Origin: Alcaligenaceae bacterium
GTDB taxonomy: Bacteria > Pseudomonadota > Gammaproteobacteria > Burkholderiales > Burkholderiaceae_B
NCBI GenBank assembly: GCA_013416435.1
Contig: JACCEN010000004.1
Span: forward strand, 124,001-188,000
Direction: 5' to 3'
DNA length: 64,000 nt
Positions 18,137 through 26,628 of the stretch are shown here, in pieces; position 1 is the first letter of the stretch, and each line of letters opens with the position of its first letter. A program made the translations under genes and the position numbers. The notes beneath the pieces are model-generated. The model worked only from the letters and a program-made list of their open reading frames with translations, did no database searches and was not told the origin of the DNA.

Positions 18137-18683
18137 TGAATGCCCTGCCCTCCGGCGGAAGCAGTTCGGAAGCATTCAAAACCATGGCCAGCATCGAGTA
18201 GTAGCCGCAAAGTGCAAGAAGTTCCAGCACGCCTTTCTTGCCGGCCATTTTCTCGACCTCGCTGAATATCTCGTCCGGGACTCTTGCTTCCCGCAGCATC
18301 GCAGTACAGAAGCGGTAGACCCGCAGATTGGATGGAGACAGATCCAACGGCATGATTCCTTGCCGGATTTCAGCGATGGAAGCCTCCGCCAACCCCGCTT
18401 CGCGCGCCAGGCGGGCATGGAAGTGCCACTCGTAGTCGCACCTGAAATGATGCGCCACGATCAATATGGACAACTCTATGGCATCGGGCGGCAGGGAGCT
18501 GCTGAAACGCAAGGTCTCACCCAGCTTTTCTATACGCTGTCCGAGTTCGGGGGCATGCATCAGCGGGAGAAAGGGACCGGTAATGGCACCCCGGGGCCCG
18601 GTCAACAGATCCTGGGCATATTGCCTTTGCGAGGACGACATTTCCGAAGACGGAATGATCGGAAAACGAGGCCGGCCGTTCAT
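18111..18683 (-). CDS. Carboxymuconolactone-decarboxylase (CMD/AhpD-like) family protein
   Basis: 190 residues. CMD-fold helices with the motif HHFRCDYEWHFHARLAREAGL near residue 77; the single cysteine plus downstream histidines resemble the CMD family without the second CxxC cysteine of AhpD. The ATG overlaps the stop of the SnoaL-like gene (ATGA). It is the last gene of the 23520-18111 degradation operon. Residues 183-190 (RGQTPDGV) are encoded by a palindromic repeat. Confidence 0.82.
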   Translation of the reverse strand: MNGRPRFPIIPSSEMSSSQRQYAQDLLTGPRGAITGPFLPLMHAPELGQRIEKLGETLRFSSSLPPDAIELSILIVAHHFRCDYEWHFHARLAREAGLAEASIAEIRQGIMPLDLSPSNLRVYRFCTAMLREARVPDEIFSEVEKMAGKKGVLELLALCGYYSMLAMVLNASELLPPEGRAFRGQTPDGV

Positions 18684-19168
18684 GGGGCCACGCTTTCGGC
18701 TGCATCGCCGCTGCCGGCGTGCCGGGAAAACTGGACGGTCGGTTCAACTCTCGCGTCCATGGTCAGGATGCGACGTTGAAACTTCCATTCCTTGCCGACC
18801 GGCACGATCAAATCATCATAGACGCCGGCGCCCTGCTTGACGGGCAGCCAGCCTGGATCGCCGTTGTAGGCATGCAAATAGCACCAGCCACGAACGCTGC
18901 CGTCGGCCTGCTTGTCCAAGAACAAGCCGCTGTTCCAGTGGCGCCGGTATTTCCCGTTGCGCGATGCGGCTTCCTTGCGCTTGTATTCGAGTATGCTCTG
19001 GCGTCCGCGAAGAACAAGCCGGCGCGATACCTGGTCCAGAACGCCGTCATCGGCGAAGCACGAGGCAAAGCCATGGGCGTCTCCGGTATCGCTGCACAGG
19101 TTATAAAACGCATACAGATTGTGAATGGCGATCCATTCCTCTGCTGCCGGGGTGATGAAACTATTCAT
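18680..19168 (-). CDS. SnoaL/NTF2-like protein
   Basis: 162 residues, cone-shaped NTF2-like fold suggested by the N-terminal helix EEWIAIHNLYAFYNLCSDTGD and the FADDGVLD strand. Such proteins are hydratases, isomerases or dioxygenase-partner subunits in ring degradation; the specific role is unknown. Start at MNSFITPAAEEW, just after an AGGAG. It lies between the OYE-type reductase (56-base gap) and the CMD gene (ATGA overlap). Confidence 0.7.
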   Translation of the reverse strand: MNSFITPAAEEWIAIHNLYAFYNLCSDTGDAHGFASCFADDGVLDQVSRRLVLRGRQSILEYKRKEAASRNGKYRRHWNSGLFLDKQADGSVRGWCYLHAYNGDPGWLPVKQGAGVYDDLIVPVGKEWKFQRRILTMDARVEPTVQFSRHAGSGDAAESVAP

Positions 19169-19224
19169 GCTCCTGCTTCCTTGCTTTTTGAAAAATCTGA
19201 AGAGCGGCTTTGCCCTGGGGCCTG

Positions 19225-20382
19225 TCAGCCCTGCAAGGCCGTTGCTTCGCGTATCTGCTCCCGGCGCTCCAGCCACCAGGCGTATCCGCTCGGGATCAGG
19301 CGCAGAAATGACTCGCTGCCCAGCGCCTTGGCCGCGTGAACCGGCCAATAGGGGTTCCACAAGAGTTCCCGGGCGAGCGCCACCACATCGGCGGCGCCGC
19401 TTTCCAATATGTGTTCGGCGTGCTCGGCCTCGGTAATCAATCCGACGGCGATGGTGGGGATGCCGACTTCGTGCCGGATGCGCCGTGCATAGGCAACGTG
19501 ATAGCCGGGAAGCCGAGGCACGACGCTGACGGCGGTGGGGCCCTTGATCCCGCCCGACGAAGGGGTTATGCAGTCGACACCCCGCTGTTTCAGGGCGTCT
19601 GCAAGCACCAGGGTGTCTTCCATTTCCCAGCCGCTGCCCTCGCCGTCGGCCGCCGAAAGCCGGACGAAAACAGGCTTGTCCGCCGGCCAGGCTGCCCGTA
19701 CGGCTTCGACGACCTCCAGGCAGAGCCTCATTCTTCCTTCGAGGCAGCCGCCATAGCCGTCACGGCGCTGGTTGACCAAAGGAGACAGAAACTGATGCAA
19801 AAGATAGCCGTGCGCGGCATGGACTTCGACGATGTCATAGTCGGCATCGGCCGCCAACAACGCCGCATGGCGCCATGCCCCCACCAATCGGCCGATGTCC
19901 GTTTCATCCAGCGCGACCGGTGGTGGCCGCCTGGGGTGCAGGGAAACCGGACTGGACGACACCGTGGTCCAGCTCCTTTCCCCTTTCGTCGCATCTTCGG
20001 CGCTCAGCGGGTGAAAGGCGTCCCATGGCCCGCGGCTCGAAGCCTTGCCTCCGGCGTGCCCGAGCTGAATGCCCGTGACCGCGCCCTGGGCATGGAGAAA
20101 TGCGTTGATTCTGCGATAGGCGCCGGCATGCCCCGGCGTGTAGAGGCCGGCGCAATGGTGCGTTTTCCGGCCGATTTCCTGGACCGACGTCTCTTCACAG
20201 AAAACGATGCCGGCGCCGCCCAGGGCGAATTGCCCAAGATGCACCAGGTGAAAGTCCGTCGGCGCGCCATCCACCGATGAGTACTGGCACATCGGCGACA
20301 CCATGACTCGATTGCGTGCGGTGACGCCCTTGAATGTGATCGGGGTGAAGAGCAAGGGCTCTCCCGCCTCGCGCGTATCCAT
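19225..20382 (-). CDS. Old-yellow-enzyme-type NADH:flavin oxidoreductase (YqjM-like)
   Basis: 385 residues, TIM-barrel FMN enzyme. Motifs: RVMVSPMCQYSS near residue 25 (YqjM-class flavin cysteine and tyrosine context), GIQLGHAGGKAS near 100, EVHAAHGYLLHQFLSPLVNQR near 185 and NPYWPVHAAKALG at the end. It reduces activated C=C bonds or demethylates/dehydrogenates small rings using NAD(P)H. It is 14 bases downstream of the amidohydrolase gene. Substrate unknown. Confidence 0.88.
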   Translation of the reverse strand: MDTREAGEPLLFTPITFKGVTARNRVMVSPMCQYSSVDGAPTDFHLVHLGQFALGGAGIVFCEETSVQEIGRKTHHCAGLYTPGHAGAYRRINAFLHAQGAVTGIQLGHAGGKASSRGPWDAFHPLSAEDATKGERSWTTVSSSPVSLHPRRPPPVALDETDIGRLVGAWRHAALLAADADYDIVEVHAAHGYLLHQFLSPLVNQRRDGYGGCLEGRMRLCLEVVEAVRAAWPADKPVFVRLSAADGEGSGWEMEDTLVLADALKQRGVDCITPSSGGIKGPTAVSVVPRLPGYHVAYARRIRHEVGIPTIAVGLITEAEHAEHILESGAADVVALARELLWNPYWPVHAAKALGSESFLRLIPSGYAWWLERREQIREATALQG

Positions 20383-20396
20383 ATGCTGTCTCCAGT

Positions 20397-21128
20397 TTAT
20401 ATATTGAGCAATCGCGCCAGATTCCCGCCCAGCACCAAAGACTCAGCTTCGTCGTCCAGCTTCGCCGCCTTGATCACCTCCAGCATGGACGCGGGATGCC
20501 CGGTCGGATAATCCGAACCGTAGATCACGCGGTCCGCCCCCACCTTGTCGACGGCCAATCGGATATAGCCGGGCATGCTGACCATGGCGGTCTCAAGATA
20601 GATATTGGGCGTGGAAAGAGCGACATCCAGCGCCCCTTCCACGTAGTACCGCCATCCCATGTGATCCATGATTACCGGCACAGCAGGAAACCTGGCGGCC
20701 AGGGCGCCAATCTGCCACGGCAGGCAGTAATGGGCGCCCGAATGCACGGAAACGGGCAGACCCAGCCGCTCCGCGCAAGCCATGACGCGGTTGGGAACAC
20801 CGCCGTCCGCTTCATAGCCGTGCCGCAGCGGAACCAGCTTCAAGCCTTTCGCGTCCCACTCGCCGACCGCACGCTCCAGTTCAGCGACGCCGCCATCCTC
20901 GACGCAGGGATTGACCATCGCAAAGCCCAGCAGCCGCGAGCTGCCGCGGATAGCAGCACCCATCGACGCGTTGTCGGGGAACATCGCCACGGAGGGCATG
21001 ACCAGCGCCATATCGAAACCATGCTCATCGAGTAAGGCCTCAAGCTCGCTCCTGCCGATTTTCCGGTCCAGCCAGGAATAGAGCTCGCCGCGGAACTCGC
21101 CCATATGAACTTCACAATCTATGCGCAC
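20397..21128 (-). CDS. Amidohydrolase_2 family hydrolase/decarboxylase
   Basis: 243 residues, ACMSD-like TIM barrel. The start MRIDCEVHMGEF has Glu where the first metal histidine of HxH usually stands. Further ligands are visible as SVHSGAHY, VIMDHMGW and GSDYPTGHP. Members hydrolyse lactones or decarboxylate aromatic acids. It sits between a Bug gene and the OYE gene, consistent with a ring-degradation pathway. Substrate unknown. Confidence 0.82.
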   Translation of the reverse strand: MRIDCEVHMGEFRGELYSWLDRKIGRSELEALLDEHGFDMALVMPSVAMFPDNASMGAAIRGSSRLLGFAMVNPCVEDGGVAELERAVGEWDAKGLKLVPLRHGYEADGGVPNRVMACAERLGLPVSVHSGAHYCLPWQIGALAARFPAVPVIMDHMGWRYYVEGALDVALSTPNIYLETAMVSMPGYIRLAVDKVGADRVIYGSDYPTGHPASMLEVIKAAKLDDEAESLVLGGNLARLLNI

Positions 21129-21180
21129 GATCTTTCTCCATTGCCTTGCCTGACGATTTCCGTTCCCGAATAGCCGGCCA

Positions 21181-22158
21181 TCAATTGATCAAGCCCTGCT
21201 TGAACAAGGGCTCCCACTTCTTGTATTCGTCCTTCATGATGGACGTAAGCCCAATGGAGGTGGAGCCGATGGAGCGCGCGCCCTGGGACGCCAGAAAATC
21301 CTTCACTTCTTTCTTGCTGACGATATCGATCAGCAGCGTTTCAAGCTTCCGCCGGATGTCGGTCGGCATGCCCTTGGGACCCAGCACCGCCCACCACATC
21401 TCCGCGTCGTAGCCGGGTATGCCGGACTCCGCGATCGTCGGCACGTCGGGCAGCGCCTCGCTCCGTTGCGCCGATGTGACGGCCAGCGCCTTCACCCTCT
21501 TGTCCTTGATGTATGGCAGGCTTTGCACCGTGCTTTGCATCAGCAGGGACACCTGTCCGCCCAGGAGATCATTCAAGGACGGGGCCCCGCCACGATACGG
21601 GATGTGGGTAAGCTCGATGCCGGCCTGCTCGTTCATCAGCGCCTGGAACAAATGGGGAGTCGACCCGCTGCCCGACGATGCGTAGTCGATGGCCCCCGGC
21701 TTGGCCTTCGCCATGTCGATGAGATCCTTGACGCTGTTGGCGGGAAAATCCTTGTTGGCCGTCAGCACGTACGGCGTGGTGGCCAGCGCCGATATCGGCG
21801 TGAAATCGCCGATCACGTCGAAGGGCAGATCCTTGTAGGAAAACGCATTCATGATGTGCGTGGACACCACCATCATGAGCGTATAGCCGTCGGGCGCGGA
21901 CTTGGCGACCGAGGTCGCGCCTATCACGCCGTTGGCCCCTGACCGGTTCTCGACGACAACCGACTCGCCGAGCGATTTGGTCATTTCACCCGCGATGAGG
22001 CGCGTGAAGGTGTCCGTCCCGCCGCCCGCCGGAAACCCCACGACGATCTTGATCGGCTTGCTTGGATATGCCTGGGCGCACGCCAAGGTGGCGCCCGCGG
22101 CAAGCGCCAAGCCCAGCGCGACCTTTCCTATATGTTTTTTCATTGCCTTGATTGCCAT
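21181..22158 (-). CDS. Bug-family (TTT) periplasmic binding protein
   Basis: 325 residues from the ATG preceded by GGAGAACGTC. Signal peptide to about residue 28 (LGLALAAGATLACAQA). YPSKPIKIVVGFPAGGGTDTFTR and SAPDGYTLMM are Bug-family hallmarks. It follows another Bug gene by 28 bases; the two differ enough in sequence to bind different ligands. Part of the degradation operon. Confidence 0.9.
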   Translation of the reverse strand: MAIKAMKKHIGKVALGLALAAGATLACAQAYPSKPIKIVVGFPAGGGTDTFTRLIAGEMTKSLGESVVVENRSGANGVIGATSVAKSAPDGYTLMMVVSTHIMNAFSYKDLPFDVIGDFTPISALATTPYVLTANKDFPANSVKDLIDMAKAKPGAIDYASSGSGSTPHLFQALMNEQAGIELTHIPYRGGAPSLNDLLGGQVSLLMQSTVQSLPYIKDKRVKALAVTSAQRSEALPDVPTIAESGIPGYDAEMWWAVLGPKGMPTDIRRKLETLLIDIVSKKEVKDFLASQGARSIGSTSIGLTSIMKDEYKKWEPLFKQGLIN

Positions 22159-22186
22159 GACGTTCTCCATCCCTCTTTTATGGGTA

Positions 22187-23173
22187 TCACTCTGCTTGAA
22201 TTCCCGTGGCCCGGACCAGGTCCGAATACTTTGAAATTTCTTTCTTGACGAACTGCGCAAACTCTTGCGGGGAGTTGGCGGCTACGGCGCTGCCATCCGT
22301 ATCCAGCCGTTCGCGGATATCCGGCTGCGCCATGATGCGATTGACCTCGTGATTGATCCGCTCGATAACGGCCGCCGGCGTGCCCTTCGGCGCAAACAAT
22401 CCTGCCCACAAGGTATAGCTGAAACCCGGCTGCACCTGCTCCGCGATCGTCGGCGTATCCGGAAAGGCGGAGAGACGCTCCAGCGTCGCAACGGCGACGG
22501 GCCTGAGTTTGCCCGATTCCACATGTGGCCGGAATGCGGACGTGCTGACGAAGAAGAGGTCGATATGATTGCCCAGCAGGTCCGTCATTACCTGTCCTGC
22601 GCTCTTGTAGGGCACGTTCAACAGCTCGACGCCGGCGGCCAGGGCGAGCGCCGCCGATGCCAGGCGTCCCGGCGTGGCATTGCCGGTCGACGCATAGCTG
22701 ATCTTGCCGGGCCGGCTCTTTGCATGCTTGAGCAATCCCGCCAGATCGGAGAATCCCGCCGTGGCGGGCGCGGCAAGCAGCAATGGCGCATTGGCGACGA
22801 GCACGACCGGCTCCAGATCGCTTGTCGGGTCATATCCAGGTTGCCTGATTACGGAAGCATTCACGGCAATCTCCCCGGTTTGCCCCATCAGCAGCGTATA
22901 GCCGTCGGGTGCCGCTTCCACAACGCGCTTGGTGCCGATCACTGCACTGGCGCCGGGCCGGTTTTCGACGATGACGGGCTGCTTCCATGCCGTACCCAGA
23001 CGCTCGCCCACCAGGCGCGCCATGACGTCTCCCTGACCGCCGGGAGGATAAGGCACAACAATGGTTATCGGCTTTGACGGATAAACGGATTCGGGGTTCG
23101 CTGCGCCCCATGCTCCCCCGCTCAGGGCAAACAGAGGGAGGAGCATGGCAAGAGTTCTCCGGTACGCATTCAT
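22187..23173 (-). CDS. Bug-family (TTT) periplasmic binding protein
   Basis: 328 residues. Signal peptide about 1-24 (LAMLLPLFALSGGAWGAA). Hallmarks YPSKPITIVVPYPPGGQGD and AAPDGYTLLMG. The start overlaps the stop of the EthD-like gene (ATGA), so it is translationally coupled to it. No membrane subunits nearby. Confidence 0.9.
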   Translation of the reverse strand: MNAYRRTLAMLLPLFALSGGAWGAANPESVYPSKPITIVVPYPPGGQGDVMARLVGERLGTAWKQPVIVENRPGASAVIGTKRVVEAAPDGYTLLMGQTGEIAVNASVIRQPGYDPTSDLEPVVLVANAPLLLAAPATAGFSDLAGLLKHAKSRPGKISYASTGNATPGRLASAALALAAGVELLNVPYKSAGQVMTDLLGNHIDLFFVSTSAFRPHVESGKLRPVAVATLERLSAFPDTPTIAEQVQPGFSYTLWAGLFAPKGTPAAVIERINHEVNRIMAQPDIRERLDTDGSAVAANSPQEFAQFVKKEISKYSDLVRATGIQAE

Positions 23174-23520
23174 TTCGCATACTCCGCCACGATTCTTCCC
23201 TGCCGACGCTGTCTCGATTTGACGTGAGGCCTGATCATATCTTTCCATCGCCCCCGATCGGAGGCGGCCTTCCACTGAGGGCTATCGGGCAGATCCGGTC
23301 GGTCGAACCGGTACAGCGTGGAATAAACGAGCCAGCCCTCTGCACTGGTGCTGCGGTCGGTGAATCGCACACAGCTGTGAACCCCCTCGACGGCGAGTAT
23401 GTATGGCGCGTGCTCGGTGTCATAGATGTCGTTGAAGAGTTCCTCCTGGTCGGAAGAGATCTCGAAGGTCAACATCAGAAAATACGTTGGCGGCGGACCG
23501 GACGTCCTTGAATCGTTCAT
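23170..23520 (-). CDS. Small dimeric alpha/beta-barrel (EthD-like) protein
   Basis: 116 residues. The pattern TYFLMLTFEISSDQEELFNDIYDTEHAPYIL resembles ferredoxin-like ABM/EthD proteins, which act as small monooxygenases, dehydratases or accessory proteins in ring degradation. Start at MNDSRTSG with GGAG upstream. First gene of the operon running to 18111. Family assignment is tentative. Confidence 0.55.
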   Translation of the reverse strand: MNDSRTSGPPPTYFLMLTFEISSDQEELFNDIYDTEHAPYILAVEGVHSCVRFTDRSTSAEGWLVYSTLYRFDRPDLPDSPQWKAASDRGRWKDMIRPHVKSRQRRQGRIVAEYAK

Positions 23521-23638
23521 GCTGCTTCTCCAGTGCAAGATGTCTTGCCGACATCTTAGAAAGCAGTGCCGATTCCCGATACTGAATTATTTCGTTCCCG
23601 CTATTCCATTTGGAGATAGCCGGCATCGAGCAGCGCCG

Positions 23639-24610
23639 TCATGCGCCGGCGCGGATGATCTTCGCCGCCGTGCGCAGGCTGTCGATGAAGCGCAGCGTGG
23701 CGGGCGTCAACGGCCGGTCGGCATGCACCGAATAGCCGATCTTGCCGAACTCGATCGTCGTGGGCAGCGGCAATATATGAACCAGGCCCAGGCGGCGAAA
23801 CTCGAAGGCCGCCGTGCTGGGCAGCGCCGCGATGGCATCGGAATTCAGCAGTAGCCCAAGGTTCGACAACAGGGACAAGGACTCGGTCGCGTGGCGCGGG
23901 AATTCCAGCTTCGCATCCTCGAAAAGCTTTTCGACCAGCCTGCGCGTGGGAGAGGGAGTGGATGGCAGTATCCATCGGTACGAGGACATCTGCCGCAAGG
24001 ATACTGTATCGAGCGGCGCCAGCGGATGATGCTTTCCCGTGACCAGGCACAGCACTTCATCCAGCAGGGCTTCATGCCGGACGGAGCCGTCGCGCAGCCA
24101 GGGATAGGGCGACGCCGACGAGTATGAAACCCGCCCCACGACGGCCGAAACCTGCCCGGACAACAAGAGCGGGAATAGTTGCTCGACGGTGCCTTCCAGG
24201 ACGCTGACGCTGATCTTCGGCGCAGATTTTTCAAGCAGGGATATGCTGAGAGGCAGGAACCGCAAGGTAGAGGATATCAAGGTACCCACCGCCACCTGCC
24301 CCGAATCGCCTTCCAGAAAGGAGTTCGTTTCGTTCGCAAGATCCTGGAAATCCGCGAGGACGAGCTTCACCCGCCGGCGAAGAACCTGCGCATACTCAGT
24401 CGGCGTCATTCCATGGTTGGTGCGCAGGAACAACTGCATGCCGAGCGTCTGCTCCAGCGTCTGTATTGCCTTGGTGACGGCGGACTGGCTCAGGCTCAGC
24501 GCTTCGGACGCCTTGATCGTGGATCCGTGCTCGGCGACCTGGTCGAATACTCTCAATGATCTCAAAGAGAGCTTTCGGAACAGGTCTTCCGGCGTCAAAG
24601 GGCGGCGCAC
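23639..24610 (-). CDS. LysR-family transcriptional regulator
   Basis: 323 residues. The N-terminal winged helix LRSLRVFDQVAEHGSTIKASEALSLSQSAVTKAIQTLE is near residues 16-52, and a type-2 periplasmic-binding-like effector domain follows. The reading frame opens at a GTG with only a weak AGGGAAACC upstream, so the start is uncertain. It precedes the 23520-18111 operon on the same strand with a 118-base gap and probably activates it. Upstream is a repeat cluster. Confidence 0.85.
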   Translation of the reverse strand: MRRPLTPEDLFRKLSLRSLRVFDQVAEHGSTIKASEALSLSQSAVTKAIQTLEQTLGMQLFLRTNHGMTPTEYAQVLRRRVKLVLADFQDLANETNSFLEGDSGQVAVGTLISSTLRFLPLSISLLEKSAPKISVSVLEGTVEQLFPLLLSGQVSAVVGRVSYSSASPYPWLRDGSVRHEALLDEVLCLVTGKHHPLAPLDTVSLRQMSSYRWILPSTPSPTRRLVEKLFEDAKLEFPRHATESLSLLSNLGLLLNSDAIAALPSTAAFEFRRLGLVHILPLPTTIEFGKIGYSVHADRPLTPATLRFIDSLRTAAKIIRAGA

Positions 24611-24627
24611 GGGACAGAGGTTTCCCT

Positions 24628-24766
24628 GGGGTCAGACCCCTGCGGGGTCTGACCCCGTAGCGGACGGGCTGGGGTTTTCATGGGGTCAGACCCCGGATGG
24701 GGTCTGACCCCTCAAGCGCTGGGCGGAGGGGCTCACGGGGTCGGACCCCGTTCGGGGTCCGACCCC
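24628..24766. repeat. Palindromic repeat cluster (three full units, one covarying variant)
   Basis: Units at 24628-24656 (spacer TGC), 24682-24711 (spacer GGAT) and 24737-24766 (spacer GTTC). In the last unit both halves are changed at their central bases (GGGGTCGGACCCC and GGGGTCCGACCCC), a compensated change that keeps the outer pairing. This unit encodes the last residues of the quinone-reductase-like protein. Confidence 0.9.
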
Positions 24767-25752
24767 AGGGACGGCAAGGTGACGACGACATTGCCGACGG
24801 TCTGCCCGGCCTCGACGGCCTGGTGGGCGCGCACGATGCCGGAAAGGTCGAACGATGCGCCGACGACGTGCTGCAAGCGGCCGTTCTGCAACAGCGCATC
24901 GATGCCCTTGATGGCCGCGGCGCGTTCCGCTGGGCGGAGCTCGTACACCAGGAAGAAATGCAAGCTGATGGAGCGTGGCAGCCATGCGCCGAAATCGAAA
25001 GGGATGCCGTCGCGCACGTTGGAACCGTAGGACACCACCACGCCGTGATGCGCGACGGCGCCTGCGGAAACCAGCTTGACGGTGGACGAAAAGTCCAGGT
25101 CGACCACGCCGTCGACGCCGCGGTCATCGGTGTATGCCTTGATTTGCTCGGCCACTTTGCCATCTTTGTACAGAATGATGTCGGAAACCCCGATGCGTGC
25201 CAGCAAAGCGGCTTTTTCGGCAGACCCGACGGTGGCGAGCACCCGGGCGCCCTTGATCATGGCGAATTGCGCGGCGTAGAAGCCGACGCCCGACGCGGCG
25301 CCCGTGACCAGGATGGTCTTGCCTTCGAGATCGCCCAAAAGCTCGACGGCGTGGAAGGCCGTCATGGCCGGGATGCCGAGGCAGGCGGCTTCGTCGAATT
25401 CGATCCAGTCCGGCAGCGCGACGGCCTGCCCGGAAGGCAGCGCAATATACTCCGCCGCCGTCCCCATGGACCGCTGCCATTGTCCGTTCCAGATCCAAAC
25501 GCGTTCGCCGATGCGGTCCTGGGCAACGCCTTCGCCAACCTGGTCGATGACCCCGGCGCCGTCGCTGTGCGGCACGATGAATCCCGACTGAACGGGACGG
25601 CTGCCGGCCCGGGACTTGGCGTCCGACGGATTCACGCCGGACGCATGGAGCCTGACTCTTACCTCGCCGGGGCCCGGCGTGGGATCGGGCAATTCCCCGA
25701 CCTCCAGGACCTCTTGTGCTTTACCGTTCTTGGAATACCAGGCTGCGCGCAT
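24733..25752 (-). CDS. Zinc-free MDR-family NADPH:quinone reductase-like enzyme
   Basis: 339 residues from the ATG following GGAGGAG. MRAAWYSKNGKAQEVLEVGE is the usual quinone-oxidoreductase start, the nucleotide site TGAASGVGFYAAQ is near residue 157, and the structural-zinc cysteines are absent. It reduces quinones or alpha,beta-unsaturated carbonyls with NADPH. It lies 55 bases downstream of the enoyl-CoA hydratase gene. The last ten residues (GSDPERGPTP) come from the variant palindromic repeat; the natural family C-terminus is near NVVVTLPSL. Confidence 0.87.
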   Translation of the reverse strand: MRAAWYSKNGKAQEVLEVGELPDPTPGPGEVRVRLHASGVNPSDAKSRAGSRPVQSGFIVPHSDGAGVIDQVGEGVAQDRIGERVWIWNGQWQRSMGTAAEYIALPSGQAVALPDWIEFDEAACLGIPAMTAFHAVELLGDLEGKTILVTGAASGVGFYAAQFAMIKGARVLATVGSAEKAALLARIGVSDIILYKDGKVAEQIKAYTDDRGVDGVVDLDFSSTVKLVSAGAVAHHGVVVSYGSNVRDGIPFDFGAWLPRSISLHFFLVYELRPAERAAAIKGIDALLQNGRLQHVVGASFDLSGIVRAHQAVEAGQTVGNVVVTLPSLGSDPERGPTP

Positions 25753-25807
25753 ATGTCTCCTCCGCATGAATTGCCGTGCCTGGGATTTTAGCCGCATGCG
25801 GCGCGGA

Positions 25808-26587
25808 TCAGGAACCTCGGAACACGGGCGCGCGCTTTTCCAGGAAAGCCATTCTTGCTTCCTTGGCATCATCCGTCTTGGCGATGGCGGCGGTCATGTC
25901 CTGCTCGTAGCGGTATCCGTCGCGCAGGCTCATGTCTTCGATGGCGTTCAGCGTCTGTTTGGCGAGCACGGTGGACAGCGGACTCTTGGATGCGATTTCC
26001 TGAGCCAGTTCGAGCGCGCGGTCCAGCAGCTCTTCCACCGGCACGCTGGCCTCGACGACGCCCAAGCGATAGAGCTCGTCGCCATCGACCCGCAGGCCGG
26101 TCAGCATCATGCGGCGAAGACGGGAATGGCTGAACAGCCTCATGCCATGACGCCCGCCACCCAACAGGCCCACGTTGATTTCAGGCAGGCCGACCACTGC
26201 GGTCCTGGCCGCGACCAGGACATCGCATGAAGCGACGATCGCCAGCCCCGCGCCGAGCGCTGCGCCATTGATTGCGCCAATGACAGGCTTGGAGCATTCA
26301 CGGATGGCATGAAAGCATTCACGCGTGCGGCGGGAATGCTGTGGCAAATCGCCCGGTCCCTTGATGGTTTCGCTGCGGGACTTCAGATCGGCGCCGGCAC
26401 AAAAGACCTTGCCGTCCCCGGTGAGCACCACCGCGCGGATGTCGTCGGATTCCGAGATCCGGTCCAGTGCCAATGTAAGCTCGTTCATCAGAACGGTGCT
26501 CAAGGCGTTGACCGGTGGATTGGCGAGGCGCAGCACGGCCACGTGGCCGATTCGTTCTATCTTGAGTTCGGTGTAATCGTCATGCAT
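25808..26587 (-). CDS. Enoyl-CoA hydratase/isomerase family protein
   Basis: 259 residues, crotonase fold. The oxyanion hole FCAGADLKSRSE is near residue 62 and INGAALGAGLAIVASCD near 106, with PEINVGLLGGGRHGMRL near 135. It hydrates or isomerises an enoyl-CoA in the cytoplasm. Between the CoA transferase (41-base gap) and the quinone-reductase-like gene, consistent with a CoA-dependent degradation route. Confidence 0.88.
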   Translation of the reverse strand: MHDDYTELKIERIGHVAVLRLANPPVNALSTVLMNELTLALDRISESDDIRAVVLTGDGKVFCAGADLKSRSETIKGPGDLPQHSRRTRECFHAIRECSKPVIGAINGAALGAGLAIVASCDVLVAARTAVVGLPEINVGLLGGGRHGMRLFSHSRLRRMMLTGLRVDGDELYRLGVVEASVPVEELLDRALELAQEIASKSPLSTVLAKQTLNAIEDMSLRDGYRYEQDMTAAIAKTDDAKEARMAFLEKRAPVFRGS

Positions 26588-26628
26588 GTTGTATTCCTTG
26601 GTATATGGGATGCGGTGGTTCAGGCCGC

